From assembly GCA_026196575.1 (NCBI GenBank), contig JAPHSX010000013.1, positions 1 through 64,000 of the forward strand: a stretch of DNA of 64,000 bases, read 5' to 3'. A program made the position numbers and the translations under genes. The stretch comes from Gammaproteobacteria bacterium (GTDB lineage: Bacteria > Pseudomonadota > Gammaproteobacteria > Thiohalomonadales > Thiohalomonadaceae). Each line of letters starts with the position of its first letter. Position 1 is the first letter of the stretch. A model generated the notes under the pieces. That model was given only the letters and a program-made list of their open reading frames with translations, was not told where the DNA came from and made no database searches. Shown piece after piece: positions 41,407-51,334 of the stretch.

Positions 41407-42693
41407 TTATTCCGTCTCGCGGGCGATGGCGCGGTAGCCGATGTCGTGGCGTATGAACATTCCGGGCCAGCTGATCCGTTCTGCCAGGGCGTAGGCCCGC
41501 TGCTGTGCCTCGCCGACGCTCTGACCCAGGGCGGTGGCGCAGAGGACGCGGCCGCCGGCGGTGACCACTTGGCCATCGCGCTCGGCGGTGCCGGCGTGGA
41601 AGATTTTGGCATCGACCGAGTCGGCCCCCTGCAGCCCGGCGATCACCTCGCCCTTGGCATAGTCGCCGGGGTAGCCACCAGCGGCCAGCACCACCCCCAC
41701 GGCGGCGCGCGCGTCCCACTCGGCGCTCACGCGGTCGAGCCGACGATCGAGGGCGGCGTTGCAGAGCGCCACCAGGTCGGATTTGAGGCGCAGCATGATC
41801 GGCTGGGTCTCCGGGTCGCCGAAGCGGCAGTTGAATTCGATCACCCGGGGGGTGCCATCGGCGCCGATCATCAGACCGGCGTAGAGAAAGCCGGTGTAGG
41901 GGTTGCCCTCGGCGGCCATCCCCGCGACGGTCGGTTCGATCACCTCGCGCATGATGCGATCAAAGATCGCCGGGGTGACCACCGGGGCGGGAGAGTAGGC
42001 CCCCATGCCACCGGTGTTGGGGCCAGTGTCGCCGTCGCCGACCCGCTTGTGATCCTGTGAGGTGGCCATTGGCAGGATGTGCTCGCCGTCGACCATGACG
42101 ATGAAGCTCGCCTCCTCGCCCTCGAGGAACTGCTCGATCACCACGAGGTGGCCCGCCTCGCCAAAGGCGTTGCCGGCGAGCATGTCACGCACCGCCGCCT
42201 CGGCCTCGGCCAGGGTCATGGCGACGATCACCCCCTTGCCGGCGGCCAACCCGTCGGCCTTGATGACGATGGGGGCACCCTGCTCGTGCAGGTAGGCGAG
42301 TGCCGGTTCGATGGCGGTGAAGTTGGCGTAGGCGGCGGTGGGAATGCGGTGGCGGGCAAGGAACTCCTTGGCGAAGGCCTTGGAGCCCTCCAGCTGGGCG
42401 GCCCCCCGGTGCGGGCCAAAGCAGCGCAGACCGGCGGCCTCGAAGGCGTCGACCACGCCCAGCACCAGCGGCACCTCGGGGCCGACGATGGTCAGCGTGA
42501 TGGCATTCTCACGGGCAAAGGCGACCAGTCCGTCGATATCCTCCACCTTGATGGCGACATTCTCCACCTTCACCTCGCAGGCGGTGCCGGCATTGCCGGG
42601 GGCGACGTAGACCCGCTCCACCTCGGGCGACTGCGCCGCCTTCCAGGCCAGGGCGTGCTCGCGCCCGCCGCTGCCGATCACCAGTATCTTCAT
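41407..42693 (-). CDS. purD: phosphoribosylamine-glycine ligase PurD
   Basis: The 428-residue protein begins MKILVIGSGGREHALAWKAA and has GPEVPLVLGVVDAFE, DGLAAGKGVIVAMT in the ATP-grasp domain, and NCRFGDPETQPIM near residue 290. PurD is the second enzyme of purine synthesis. Its start overlaps the stop of the LTA-synthase-like gene by 4 bases (ATGA), which couples a purine gene to an envelope gene. In related genomes purH usually precedes it directly. Confidence 0.96.
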   Translation of the reverse strand: MKILVIGSGGREHALAWKAAQSPEVERVYVAPGNAGTACEVKVENVAIKVEDIDGLVAFARENAITLTIVGPEVPLVLGVVDAFEAAGLRCFGPHRGAAQLEGSKAFAKEFLARHRIPTAAYANFTAIEPALAYLHEQGAPIVIKADGLAAGKGVIVAMTLAEAEAAVRDMLAGNAFGEAGHLVVIEQFLEGEEASFIVMVDGEHILPMATSQDHKRVGDGDTGPNTGGMGAYSPAPVVTPAIFDRIMREVIEPTVAGMAAEGNPYTGFLYAGLMIGADGTPRVIEFNCRFGDPETQPIMLRLKSDLVALCNAALDRRLDRVSAEWDARAAVGVVLAAGGYPGDYAKGEVIAGLQGADSVDAKIFHAGTAERDGQVVTAGGRVLCATALGQSVGEAQQRAYALAERISWPGMFIRHDIGYRAIARETE

Positions 42694-44735
42694 TTCTCTC
42701 CCCTTGTGTTGGTGCCGCCCGCGGCAACCGCTTCGCCCCGTGCGATGTGTGGATTGTTGTTGCTGATGTAGCGGGCGCTCTCGTAGAGGCCACGGGTCAG
42801 CCGCTCCAGCCGCTCTGCCTGTTGCGGGTAGTGGTCGAGCAGGTTCTGCCGTGGCTCATCGCTGTGGATGCGGTGCAGCGATTTGCCACTGCCCTGTAAA
42901 GGCATCTGGAAATAGAACTCTTCATCGACCACACCGATCGTGGTGTTGGCGGCGTGGCGAATGATAAAGGCGTGGCGCTCGTTGTCATAGGCCGGGTTGA
43001 AGAGATCGCGCCCCAGGGTGGTGTTGATGTGGGGTTGGCCGCTGAGGCTGGCCAGCGAGGTCATGACATCCACCTCGCTGGCGACGGTGTCGAGCACCCG
43101 GCCCTCGGGGATGAGTGCCGGGGCGTAGATGACGAAGGGGACGCGGTTCTGCCCCAGCCCGAGCTGGGTGTCGGCCTTGTGGGTGTGGATGCCGGCGTTA
43201 CCGGCGATGCCGTGGTCGCCGAAGAAGGCAAAGAGGGTGTTATCGAAGTAGCCCGCCCGTTTTACCTCCTGCATGAACCAGCCGATGCTGTGATCCATGA
43301 AGCGGTAGGAGTTGAACTCCTCCTCTGACTCAAAGCCGTAGCGGGCCAGATCCTCGGCCGAGGCGCTCTTTAGCTCGAAGCCTTCGTTCTCTTCGGGGAT
43401 GGTATAGGGGCGGTGGTTGCCCGAGGTCTGAATCACGGCGATAAAGGGCTTCCGCTCGTGTTGCAGCACCTTGTGCGCCTCCTTGAAGAGGTCGAGATCG
43501 GAGATCCCCCAGACATCGATCACCGGCGAGTCGTAGCTCCCCTCCTCGTGGAGTTGCAGGCCGCGGATGTTGCTGGCCAGCAGGCCGCGAATGTTGCCCC
43601 AGCTGGCGCTGCCGCCAAGGAAATAGTAGCGCGCATAGTCGGTGAATTGATCCATGATCACCTGCTGATTGACCACCTTGGGGTTGCGCGAGGAGGTCTT
43701 GACCGGCTCAACGTCGGGGAGGCCGGTGATGGCGGCGAAGACCGAACGGGCGGTGCCGGTGCTGGGGGTGTAGAAGTTTCTGAAGTAGAGGCCATCGGCG
43801 GCCAGCGCGGCGAAGTTGGGGGTTGGTTGGAGCGGGTTGCCGGAGAGCCCCGATTTGTAGGCGGCAAAGGACTCCAGGATCACCACCACGACGTTATAGG
43901 GGTGCGAGGGGCGGTGCATGGGCTCTACCCGGCGGCTGAAGTTGAGTCGGGTCGCGTCGGGTTGCGTAGCCCCCAGCCAGTCGGCCAGCTGCGGATAGAG
44001 CTGGCGGGTCGCCTCTTCGTCATAGGGCTGGCCGTTGTATTTGTAGGTTTCGTAAAAATAGAGCAGCGGGTTGGAGGCCAGCGCGGAGACAAAGCCGTGG
44101 GTGCTGAAGAAGGCGTCGGACCAGCGCAACGGATAGGCCGAGAGTTTGCCGTAGAGACCGAACAGCACGACAAAAAAGGTGGCGGTAACCATGCCCGCCT
44201 TGCGCCAGCCACGCAGTGGCTGGTGCGTGGTGGTGGCGCAGAGGGAGAGCATGCGGCGCCACCACCATGCTGTTGCCGCAAAGAGCAGCAGCAGGGCGAT
44301 GGACCAGGGGAGCACCGGGTAACTCTGCCACACCATCTCCATCGAGATCAGCGGATTGGCGAGAAAACGCAGGGCACTGGAGTCGAGTCGGGTCTGCAGG
44401 TAGGCGAAGTGACCGAAGTCGCTAACGTAGAAGGCGGTCACCACGAGGGTGGCGAGCAGCAGATAGCCCTGCCACAGGGTGCGCGCGGTGTGGCTCGCAA
44501 AGGGGTTGAGCGGGCGTAGCCAGCCGAGCAGCAGCAGCGGCAGGACGATGAGCAGCGCCAGGCGCAGATCGAACTTCAGTCCAAGATAGAGGGCCTGCAG
44601 CAGGTCGTCGCCGGTCAGCGGGTCATTGGGGTTGTCGAAGAGCTGCCAGAAGGCCAGTCGTGCCGCGGAGAAGGCGAGTGTATAGCTCAATGCGATGAGG
44701 GCGGCAAAACGGGTCAGGCGGGGAATACGGTTCAT
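42690..44735 (-). CDS. LTA-synthase-like membrane sulfatase-fold phosphoglycerol transferase
   Basis: The 681-residue protein has five transmembrane helices within the first 200 residues and a periplasmic sulfatase-fold domain (about 275-620). That domain has NVVVVILESFAAYKSG for the first metal site, FYTPSTGTARSVFA holding the nucleophilic Thr near residue 324, and ALFAFFGDHGIAGN for the metal-binding Asp-His. The family (LtaS, MdoB/OpgB, EptA relatives) transfers phosphoglycerol or phosphoethanolamine from phospholipids to sugars. In a Gram-negative cell the likely acceptor is an osmoregulated glucan or a glycolipid. A GAGGTAG site precedes the ATG. Confidence 0.85.
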   Translation of the reverse strand: MNRIPRLTRFAALIALSYTLAFSAARLAFWQLFDNPNDPLTGDDLLQALYLGLKFDLRLALLIVLPLLLLGWLRPLNPFASHTARTLWQGYLLLATLVVTAFYVSDFGHFAYLQTRLDSSALRFLANPLISMEMVWQSYPVLPWSIALLLLFAATAWWWRRMLSLCATTTHQPLRGWRKAGMVTATFFVVLFGLYGKLSAYPLRWSDAFFSTHGFVSALASNPLLYFYETYKYNGQPYDEEATRQLYPQLADWLGATQPDATRLNFSRRVEPMHRPSHPYNVVVVILESFAAYKSGLSGNPLQPTPNFAALAADGLYFRNFYTPSTGTARSVFAAITGLPDVEPVKTSSRNPKVVNQQVIMDQFTDYARYYFLGGSASWGNIRGLLASNIRGLQLHEEGSYDSPVIDVWGISDLDLFKEAHKVLQHERKPFIAVIQTSGNHRPYTIPEENEGFELKSASAEDLARYGFESEEEFNSYRFMDHSIGWFMQEVKRAGYFDNTLFAFFGDHGIAGNAGIHTHKADTQLGLGQNRVPFVIYAPALIPEGRVLDTVASEVDVMTSLASLSGQPHINTTLGRDLFNPAYDNERHAFIIRHAANTTIGVVDEEFYFQMPLQGSGKSLHRIHSDEPRQNLLDHYPQQAERLERLTRGLYESARYISNNNPHIARGEAVAAGGTNTRGEK

Positions 44736-44898
44736 CTACCTCGGTCACTTTCGGTTGGTGTCAGGCGGCACTGACATGGCCGCCGGGATTGTATCATAGG
44801 GTCGCATGGCGGTATGGTTTGCGAGGCGTGCGCGGCGCGTCCTACAGAAAATTGGGCACGGGAATGGGATGGAAGTTCCCGGCAGAGAGGAGTGGCGT

Positions 44899-46230
44899 GT
44901 GAATAGCGGGTGGCGGCGTGGTGGACGTTGGGTGCTTGGGGGGCTGTTGCTCCTGCTCCTGTTGCTTGCCCTTGGGCGTGCGGGGCAGGTCTATCTCGAC
45001 AGCCGCCTGCAGGGGGCGCGTGGCCCCTATCTGCAGATGCCGGCGCCGGATGCCATCACCATTCGCTGGCAGACCCTGAGGCCACAGGCAGGGGTGGTAC
45101 GGTATGGCACCGCAGCGGATCGGCTGGAGCAGCAGGCCGCGGGTGGCCACGCCACCGTCCACGAGGTGCGCATCACCAGCCTGCAACCCGACACCCGCTA
45201 TTACTACAGCGTGGAGCGTGCGGTCCATTCGTTTCGCACCGCACCGTTACCGGGTGCCGCGCGCTCGCTGCGCCTCTGGGTGCAGGGGGATGCGGGGCGT
45301 GCCATTCCCACCACCCTGCAGGGGCGCGATGCGGCGCTACAGTGGGCCGCCGACCACCCGCGTGAGGGGCTGCCGCCCATCGATCTCTGGCTCACCACCG
45401 GCGATAACGCCTACCGCTCCGGCAAGGATGGGGAGTTCCAGCGGCACCTCTTTGCGGCCTATCCCGAGCTGTTGCCCACGACCCCCTATCTGCCGGTCTA
45501 CGGTAATCACGATGCACGGCGCAACGCCTTCCACAAGCTATTCACCTTCCCCGAAGAGGGCGAGCTGGGGGGGCTTCCCTCCGGCTCCGAGCACTACTTC
45601 TCCATCGACTATGGCCAGGCGCACCTGATCTTCCTCGATTCCGAAGAGGGGGGGCTGGGCGAGGGGAGCGCCATGCTGCAGTGGCTGCAGCGGGACCTGG
45701 CGGCCACCCGTCAGCCGTGGCTCATCGCCCTGCTGCACCATCCCGCCTACACCAAGGGGTCGCACGACTCCGATGATGGGCGTGACAGCCGGGGACGGAT
45801 GCGCCGGGTGCGGGAGAATGTGCTGCCGCTGCTGGAGCGCGGCGGGGTTGACCTGGCACTCTTCGGCCACAGCCACGTCTACGAGCGCAGTCACCTGATG
45901 GCCTGCCACTACGGTGGGTCGGCAAGTTTTCGCGAGGAGTTCAATCGCCAGCAGAGCGCCGAGGGTCACTACCGCAAGTCGGTTTCACGCCAACCCTACG
46001 GGGGCACCCTCTACAACGTGGTTGGCTCCAGTGCCTATGCCGATAACGGCCCGCTGGATCACCCGGCGATGGCGGTGGCGATGAGCAAGGCCGGTTCGCT
46101 GATGATTGATATTGCGAACGGCCGCCTCGGCGCCACATTTATCGGGCATGACGGAACGGTACTGGATCGCTATACGATCACCAAAGAGGCCAATCGTCCT
46201 GCCGCCGTGGCCCCCTGCGCCGCCCCCTGA
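44899..46230 (+). CDS. membrane-anchored metallophosphoesterase, purple-acid-phosphatase-like
   Basis: The 443-residue protein has a membrane anchor (about residues 10-27), a fibronectin-type-III-like part (about 35-115: [30 protein letters not shown]) and a calcineurin-like phosphoesterase domain with [24 protein letters not shown] and FGHSHVYER as metal ligands. The layout matches purple acid phosphatases. Phosphomonoester hydrolysis in the periplasm is likely. GTG at 44899 follows GAGAGGAG and starts right before the anchor; an ATG at 44869 is the alternative. Confidence 0.85.
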   Translation: MNSGWRRGGRWVLGGLLLLLLLLALGRAGQVYLDSRLQGARGPYLQMPAPDAITIRWQTLRPQAGVVRYGTAADRLEQQAAGGHATVHEVRITSLQPDTRYYYSVERAVHSFRTAPLPGAARSLRLWVQGDAGRAIPTTLQGRDAALQWAADHPREGLPPIDLWLTTGDNAYRSGKDGEFQRHLFAAYPELLPTTPYLPVYGNHDARRNAFHKLFTFPEEGELGGLPSGSEHYFSIDYGQAHLIFLDSEEGGLGEGSAMLQWLQRDLAATRQPWLIALLHHPAYTKGSHDSDDGRDSRGRMRRVRENVLPLLERGGVDLALFGHSHVYERSHLMACHYGGSASFREEFNRQQSAEGHYRKSVSRQPYGGTLYNVVGSSAYADNGPLDHPAMAVAMSKAGSLMIDIANGRLGATFIGHDGTVLDRYTITKEANRPAAVAPCAAP

Positions 46231-46249
46231 GGAGGGCGCAGCAGCATCC

Positions 46250-47809
46250 TTAGTGGCGGAAGTGGCGCATCCCGGTGAAGACCATCGCCATGCCGTGTTC
46301 GTCGGCGGCGGCGATCACCTCCTCGTCGCGCATCGAACCACCGGGCTGGATCACCGCGGCAATGCCCGCCTCGGCGGCGCTGTCGATGCCGTCGCGGAAG
46401 GGGAAGAAGGCGTCGCTCGCCATCACTGAGCCCTTGACGGTGAGGCCGGCGTGCTCGGCCTTGATACCGGCGATGCGTGCCGAGTTGATGCGGCTCATCT
46501 GCCCGGCGCCGACACCGATGGTCATGTTCTCGCTGCCGTAGACGATGGCGTTGGACTTGACGAACTTGGCGACGCGCCAGGAGAAGAGCAGGTCCTTCAT
46601 CTCCTGCTCGCTGGGGGGGCGTTTGCTCACTACCTTGATCTCGCTGGTCAGCAGCAGGTCGCTGGTCTGTACCAGCAGGCCGCCGTTGACCCGTTTGAAG
46701 TCGAGGGTCTCAAGGGAGCCGTCCCAGTTGCCGCACTCCAGCACGCGCACATTCTTTTTATCGGCAAGGACCTCGAGCGCCTCCTGCGAGACGCTGGGTG
46801 CGATGATCACCTCGACGAACTGGCGCTCGATGATGGTCCTGGCGGTGTGGCCGTCGAGCTCGCCGTTAAAGGCGATGATGCCGCCGAAGGCCGATTCGGG
46901 GTCGGTACTGTAGGCGCGGTCATAGGCGGTAACCAGATCCGGGCCGATGGCCACGCCGCAGGGGTTGGCGTGCTTGACGATGACACAGGCGGGGCCTTCG
47001 TTGAACTGCTTGACGCACTCCAGTGCCGCGTCGGTGTCGCCGATGTTGTTGTAGCTGAGCTCCTTGCCCTGCAGCTGGCGCGCGGTGGAGATGGAGCCGG
47101 CGGGGGCATTCTGCTCGATGAAGAAGGCGGCCTTCTGGTGCGGGTTCTCGCCGTAACGCATGGTCTGTACCTGCTGCACCTGCAGGTTGAAGGTGCGTGG
47201 GAAATCGGCGGGTTCATTGCCGCCGACCAGCTTGCCCAGATGATTGGCGATCATGCCGTCGTAGCGGGCGGTGTGCTCGTAGGTCTTCACCGCGAGGTCG
47301 AAGCGGGTCTCGTGGGTGGTGGCGTTGTCGTTCGCCTTCATCTCGGCAAGGACGCGGCCATAGTCGGCGCTATCGACCACGACGGTGACGTCCCGGTGGT
47401 TCTTCGCCGCGGCGCGAATCATGGTGGGACCGCCGATGTCGATGTTCTCGATCGCCTCCTCCAGGGTGCAGTCCGGTTTGGCCACGGTCTGTTCGAAGGG
47501 GTAGAGGTTGACCACCACCAGGTCGATGCCGCCGATGTTGTGATCGCGCATCACCGCGTCATCGGTGCCGCGCCGCCCGAGGATGCCGCCGTGGATCTTC
47601 GGGTGGAGGGTCTTCACCCGCCCGTCCATCATCTCGGGAAAGCCGGTGTAGTCGCCGACCTCGATCACCGCGATGCCGCTCTCGGTAAGCAGCTTGGCGG
47701 TGCCGCCGGTGGAGAGCAACTCCACGCCGAGGGCGCTGAGTTCGCGGGCGAAGTCGACGATGCCGCTCTTGTCGGAGACGCTGAGGAGGGCGCGCTGGAT
47801 CTGGTTCAT
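46250..47809 (-). CDS. purH: bifunctional AICAR transformylase/IMP cyclohydrolase PurH
   Basis: The 519-residue protein has the IMP cyclohydrolase domain (1-200: [43 protein letters not shown]) and the formyltransferase domain with [12 protein letters not shown] and [11 protein letters not shown]. It performs the last two steps of IMP synthesis. AAGGAATC precedes the ATG. fis lies 84 bases upstream; purD, its usual next gene, is displaced by an inserted pair. Confidence 0.97.
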   Translation of the reverse strand: MNQIQRALLSVSDKSGIVDFARELSALGVELLSTGGTAKLLTESGIAVIEVGDYTGFPEMMDGRVKTLHPKIHGGILGRRGTDDAVMRDHNIGGIDLVVVNLYPFEQTVAKPDCTLEEAIENIDIGGPTMIRAAAKNHRDVTVVVDSADYGRVLAEMKANDNATTHETRFDLAVKTYEHTARYDGMIANHLGKLVGGNEPADFPRTFNLQVQQVQTMRYGENPHQKAAFFIEQNAPAGSISTARQLQGKELSYNNIGDTDAALECVKQFNEGPACVIVKHANPCGVAIGPDLVTAYDRAYSTDPESAFGGIIAFNGELDGHTARTIIERQFVEVIIAPSVSQEALEVLADKKNVRVLECGNWDGSLETLDFKRVNGGLLVQTSDLLLTSEIKVVSKRPPSEQEMKDLLFSWRVAKFVKSNAIVYGSENMTIGVGAGQMSRINSARIAGIKAEHAGLTVKGSVMASDAFFPFRDGIDSAAEAGIAAVIQPGGSMRDEEVIAAADEHGMAMVFTGMRHFRH

Positions 47810-47892
47810 GATGATTCCTTGAAATGAAAAATAATTTTTTGCAAACAGGCAGGTTGATATAACCGCCTCTGCGCCTTTGCGCGAAAAGGGGG

Positions 47893-48141
47893 CTATTTGT
47901 CGAGACTGTACTGCACCAGCTTCTTGCGCAGGGTGCCGCGATTGATGCCGAGGATCTCGGCCGCCCGGGTCTGGTTGCCCCGGGCCTCTTGCATCACCTT
48001 CTCCAGCAGCGGTTGCTCCATCTCGCTGAGGATGAGCTGGTAGAGTTCGCCGGCGGGGTGGTCGCCGAGGTCATTGAAATAGTTGTCCAGCGCCTTGCGC
48101 ACGCAGCCGTTGAGCGGGCTGCCGCATTGATGATCGCTCAT
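47893..48141 (-). CDS. fis: DNA-binding protein Fis
   Basis: The 82-residue protein has a dimerisation helix region ([21 protein letters not shown]) and a C-terminal HTH ([19 protein letters not shown]) as in Fis, slightly shorter than E. coli (98). Fis bends DNA and regulates rRNA promoters and nucleoid structure. Its ATG overlaps the dusB stop by 4 bases, as in the conserved dusB-fis operon. Confidence 0.95.
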   Translation of the reverse strand: MSDHQCGSPLNGCVRKALDNYFNDLGDHPAGELYQLILSEMEQPLLEKVMQEARGNQTRAAEILGINRGTLRKKLVQYSLDK

Positions 48142-49127
48142 GCGGCCATCTCCCTGATGTCGATAAGTTGATCGAAAAAGTCATTCACCATGATGAGTTG
48201 TTGTGCGCTGCTCTCGACATGGTTGACCGCCTGGCGGAAGGCGCCGCCGTGGCGCTGCCCCTTGCTGTACCAGCTGATGTGTTTGCGTGCCATGCGCACG
48301 CCCATGTACTCGCCGTAAAAGTCGTAGAGATTACCGAGGTGGCCGAGCAGAATTGTGCGTACCTCCTCCAGCGAGGGTTCGGGCAGTCTCTTGCCCGTTT
48401 GCAGGTAGTGGGTGATCTCGCGGAAGATCCAGGGGCGCCCCTGGGCGGCGCGGCCAATCATCACCGCGTCGGCGCCGGTGGCATCCAGCACCTGCTGCGC
48501 CTTCTGCGGGGTGGTGATGTCGCCGTTGGCAATCACCGGGATGGCGAGGGCGGCCTTGATCGCGGCGATGGTCTCATACTCTGCCTCACCCTTATAGGCG
48601 TCGGCACGGGTGCGGCCATGTACCGCCAGCGCCTGGATGCCGGCGCCCTCGGCGATCCGGCCGATGGCGACGCCATTGCGCTGCTCGTGATCCCAGCCGG
48701 TGCGGATCTTCAGGGTCACCGGCACCTCGGGCACCGCCGCGACCACCGCATCAAGGATGCGCCCCACCAGCAGCTCGTCGCGTAGCAGCGCCGAACCGGC
48801 CTGCACGTTGCACACCTTCTTTGCCGGGCAGCCCATGTTGATGTCGATGATCTGTGCGCCGTTGTCGACGTTGTAACGTGCCGCCTCGGCCATCAGTGCG
48901 GGGTCGGCCCCCATGATCTGCACCGAGCGCGGCTCAATCTCGCCCTCGTGGTTGGCGCGGCGCAGGGTCTTGTCGCTGCCCCACAGCAGCGAGTTGGAGG
49001 AGACCATCTCGGAGACGGCCATCCCCGCCCCCAGCTCCTTGCAGAGCTGGCGAAAGGGGCGGTCGGTGATCCCGGCCATCGGGGCCAGTACCAGGTTGTT
49101 GGCGAGTGTATAGGGGCCGATTCGCAT
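48138..49127 (-). CDS. dusB: tRNA-dihydrouridine synthase B
   Basis: The 329-residue protein has the FMN-barrel motifs VLAPMAGITDRPFRQLC, INMGCPAKKVCNVQAGSALL with the catalytic Cys (in KKVCN), TLKIRTGWDHEQRN, HGRTRADAYKGEA and MIGRAAQGRPWIF. DusB reduces U17 in tRNA. Together with fis it forms the typical gammaproteobacterial pair. Start at 49127 removes an unsupported N-terminal extension. Confidence 0.96.
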   Translation of the reverse strand: MRIGPYTLANNLVLAPMAGITDRPFRQLCKELGAGMAVSEMVSSNSLLWGSDKTLRRANHEGEIEPRSVQIMGADPALMAEAARYNVDNGAQIIDINMGCPAKKVCNVQAGSALLRDELLVGRILDAVVAAVPEVPVTLKIRTGWDHEQRNGVAIGRIAEGAGIQALAVHGRTRADAYKGEAEYETIAAIKAALAIPVIANGDITTPQKAQQVLDATGADAVMIGRAAQGRPWIFREITHYLQTGKRLPEPSLEEVRTILLGHLGNLYDFYGEYMGVRMARKHISWYSKGQRHGGAFRQAVNHVESSAQQLIMVNDFFDQLIDIREMAA

Positions 49128-49201
49128 GACTGTTGCCGATCGATCTAATTCAAAGAGCCGATGATGATACCGATTTAGGGCGGTGGTATAAAGCGCCGTG
49201 G

Positions 49202-51025
49202 TCAATAAAAGCGGAATTCGAAGCCGACCGCCTGGTTGCCCGGATCGAGCACCTCCAGCAGCAGTGCCACCTCGCTGTTGGCGGCAAACCGGTCGCCCTC
49301 GTGGTAGTTGGTGAGGTATTGGGCGGGGGGGAAGCGGCGGCGTGCCACCACCCGCTGTTCGATATCGGTCATCACCACCTCCACCAGCGGGTAGGGCTGG
49401 GCGAAGCCGGCGCGATTGGCCAGGGTGGCGCTCAGCAGCAGGCTCTGTTCATAGTTGGGGTGGAACTGCATCAGGTGATCGCGCAGTTCGATGCGCCCCA
49501 GGTCGCGGCGTGGCGGTAGCTGGCAGTCGCCAAGCTCGCACAGGGCGGTGAGCAGTGGCCGTAGCCGCGGGTTTTCCACCAGTTGCAGCCGGTGGTAGTA
49601 AAGGTATTGCAGCGCCAGCACGGCACAGAGCAGCACCACGCCTACCCCCCACAACAGCGGGGCCGCCCCTGAGCCTGGCCTGGCCTGTGTCATCAGCTCG
49701 GCGCGCAGGTCGTAGTCGATGGTGGGAGGCGGGGTGGACTCCTCTACGGTCGGGCTCTCCTCGTCGGCAAGATCCAGCTCCGCAGGGGCGTGGGGGACGT
49801 CACGGTTTAACGCCTCCTCCTCGGCGGCCTGTTTTTCGGTGGGCGAGAGCAGACTCTCCAGTTGCGCCTCGGAGAAGGGGGCGAGCGGGTCGGGTGCCTC
49901 GGCTGGCGGTGCTGTCGAGGTTAGTGGGGCTGGCGGCGGTGGCGGTTCTGTTGATTCGATCGGCGTTTCATCGGAGGGCGTCTCGTTCAACAGCGCCTCG
50001 CCGGGTTGCCGTGTCTCGGCCGGCGAGGCGTCGGGGGCAGGTGTGGCAGGTTCTGTGAAGAAGACATCCATGTCGGCCTGCGTGAGGCTGTCAAAGGAGT
50101 CCGGCTCTCTCTTCGCGACATCAGTCGCCACCTCATCCACCAATTCATCCATGAGGGGGGTGTCATACGGGATGTCGGGTTCGACCTCGTCGAGGAAGGC
50201 GTCGAATAGCGCCTCATCGACGACGGGCTCTTCTATTGGTGCATCTGGCGCATCTGCCGTATCGGGGGCAGCGGACTCTTCGAAGATCGTCGCGAAGTCA
50301 TCGGCGGGTGTGGTGTCAAGGGACTCCTCGAAGAGGTCACCGGTGATGTCGCCCGGCGCCTCGTCCTCTGCGGTGGTGATGGCCTCCTCGAAGAGGTCGT
50401 CGGTGATGTCCTCCGGCGCCTCGTCCTCTGCGGTGGTGATGGCCTCCTCGAAGAGGTCGTCGGTGGTGTCCTCCGGCACCTCGCCCTCTGCGGTGGTGAT
50501 GGCCTCCTCGAAGAGGTCGTCGGTGATGTCCTCCGACGCCTCGTCCTCTGCGGTGGTGATGGCCTCCTCGAAGAGGTCGTCGAGGGTATCGCCGGGCTCC
50601 TGCGCCGTATCGTCCTCGCGGATCACCTCGACGGTGGTGGTTGGCAGTGCGTCCCGCCCGGTCTCATCGTCCTCTTGCGTGACATTAATGGCGTCGAGGG
50701 CGGTGGTGATGAGGCTGGCGGGTTGTGCGGCGTTGTCATCTGGCGCGGTAGCGTCCGGCTGGCTGATACCGCACTCCAGCTCATTGATTAAGGCGTCGAG
50801 GGCATCCGTTTCGCCAGGCGGAGTGGTGACGGCGGCGCTCTCTCCGCTCCCCTCGGTGCGCGGTGCCGGCGGCGGTTCCTCGGCGGGCGGTGAGGGTTCG
50901 ACGAGGTGATCCAGGGCATTGAAGGCGGTGTGGCAGCGACTGCACCGCACCTTGCCGGCGGCGGCCTGTAGTTGACGCACATGAAGGCGAAAGGTGGTGT
51001 TGCACTCTGGGCACTGGGTCAGCAT
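49202..51025 (-). CDS. MJ0042 zinc-ribbon/DUF3426 membrane protein with 20-residue tandem repeats
   Basis: The 607-residue protein has an N-terminal zinc ribbon (Cys5, Cys8, Cys28, Cys31: CPEC ... CSRC), a long acidic, Pro-rich cytoplasmic part including four 20-residue repeats of DDLFEEAITTAEDEAPEDIT type (about residues 149-228), one transmembrane helix (about 450-470) and a C-terminal DUF3426 domain (ALCELGDCQLPPRRDLGRIE, PYPLVEVVMTD, QYLTNYHEG). DUF3426 proteins next to dusB or prmA are common in gammaproteobacteria; function is unknown. The acidic middle is much longer than usual and is where the repeats sit. Confidence 0.85.
   Translation of the reverse strand: MLTQCPECNTTFRLHVRQLQAAAGKVRCSRCHTAFNALDHLVEPSPPAEEPPPAPRTEGSGESAAVTTPPGETDALDALINELECGISQPDATAPDDNAAQPASLITTALDAINVTQEDDETGRDALPTTTVEVIREDDTAQEPGDTLDDLFEEAITTAEDEASEDITDDLFEEAITTAEGEVPEDTTDDLFEEAITTAEDEAPEDITDDLFEEAITTAEDEAPGDITGDLFEESLDTTPADDFATIFEESAAPDTADAPDAPIEEPVVDEALFDAFLDEVEPDIPYDTPLMDELVDEVATDVAKREPDSFDSLTQADMDVFFTEPATPAPDASPAETRQPGEALLNETPSDETPIESTEPPPPPAPLTSTAPPAEAPDPLAPFSEAQLESLLSPTEKQAAEEEALNRDVPHAPAELDLADEESPTVEESTPPPTIDYDLRAELMTQARPGSGAAPLLWGVGVVLLCAVLALQYLYYHRLQLVENPRLRPLLTALCELGDCQLPPRRDLGRIELRDHLMQFHPNYEQSLLLSATLANRAGFAQPYPLVEVVMTDIEQRVVARRRFPPAQYLTNYHEGDRFAANSEVALLLEVLDPGNQAVGFEFRFY
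50340..50582 (-). repeat. 60-bp in-frame tandem repeat in the DUF3426 gene (about 4 copies)
   Basis: The unit, read on the plus strand, contains CTCGTCCTCTGCGGTGGTGA and CTCCTCGAAGAGGTCGTCGG and recurs with a 60-base period. Copies differ at a few bases that change residues (D/G, A/V, S/P). Its length keeps the reading frame, so copy number can change freely. Confidence 0.92.
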
Positions 51026-51334
51026 GTGATGGTAAGCCGCTGTCGGTTCCGTGTCTGATGGGGTAAGGCGTCGGTGTCAACACTGTTGGAACGACAACTT
51101 AGCCTATTTTGTGCTCCCTTCCAAGCATTTGCCACTGCCGCTCCGGTTGCCGGGATGGCCTCTGTCGCCGGGTGAAACAAGGTTGTGGCCGGGCATGGCA
51201 GCTGCCGTTTGGCGGTCGCTCATTGACAGTTGATTCATCGGGTGCTGTTATGCAAGAGGGGGTGCAATTAATTATAACAAGGCCCCGGGGTCGCCTTGCT
51301 GTGGAACGGGCTGGAAGAGAGGATGGGGGAAGCG
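51026..51334. other. intergenic region between divergent DUF3426 and chemoreceptor genes
   Basis: This 309-base gap holds the chemoreceptor promoter at 51223-51251 and presumably the DUF3426 promoter nearer 51030-51110. No repeat or extra gene was seen. Confidence 0.6.
51223..51251 (+). promoter_or_regulatory. sigma-70 promoter of the chemoreceptor gene
   Basis: TTGACA (51223-51228) and TGTTAT (51246-51251) are separated by 17 bases. The -35 is a perfect match and the -10 matches four of six. Transcription would start near 51258, leaving a 5' leader of about 75 bases. Confidence 0.65.

Noticed and set aside
50340-50582. 60-bp periodic repeat considered as a CRISPR array
   Set aside because: The whole unit is conserved, with no variable spacers, and it lies in frame in a coding sequence.
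49719-50909. Plus-strand open frame rich in Ser and Val, with a repeat of VVMASSKRSSVMSSG type
   Set aside because: It is the antisense of the DUF3426 tandem repeat; the 60-bp unit keeps both strands open, which gives a false repeat protein.
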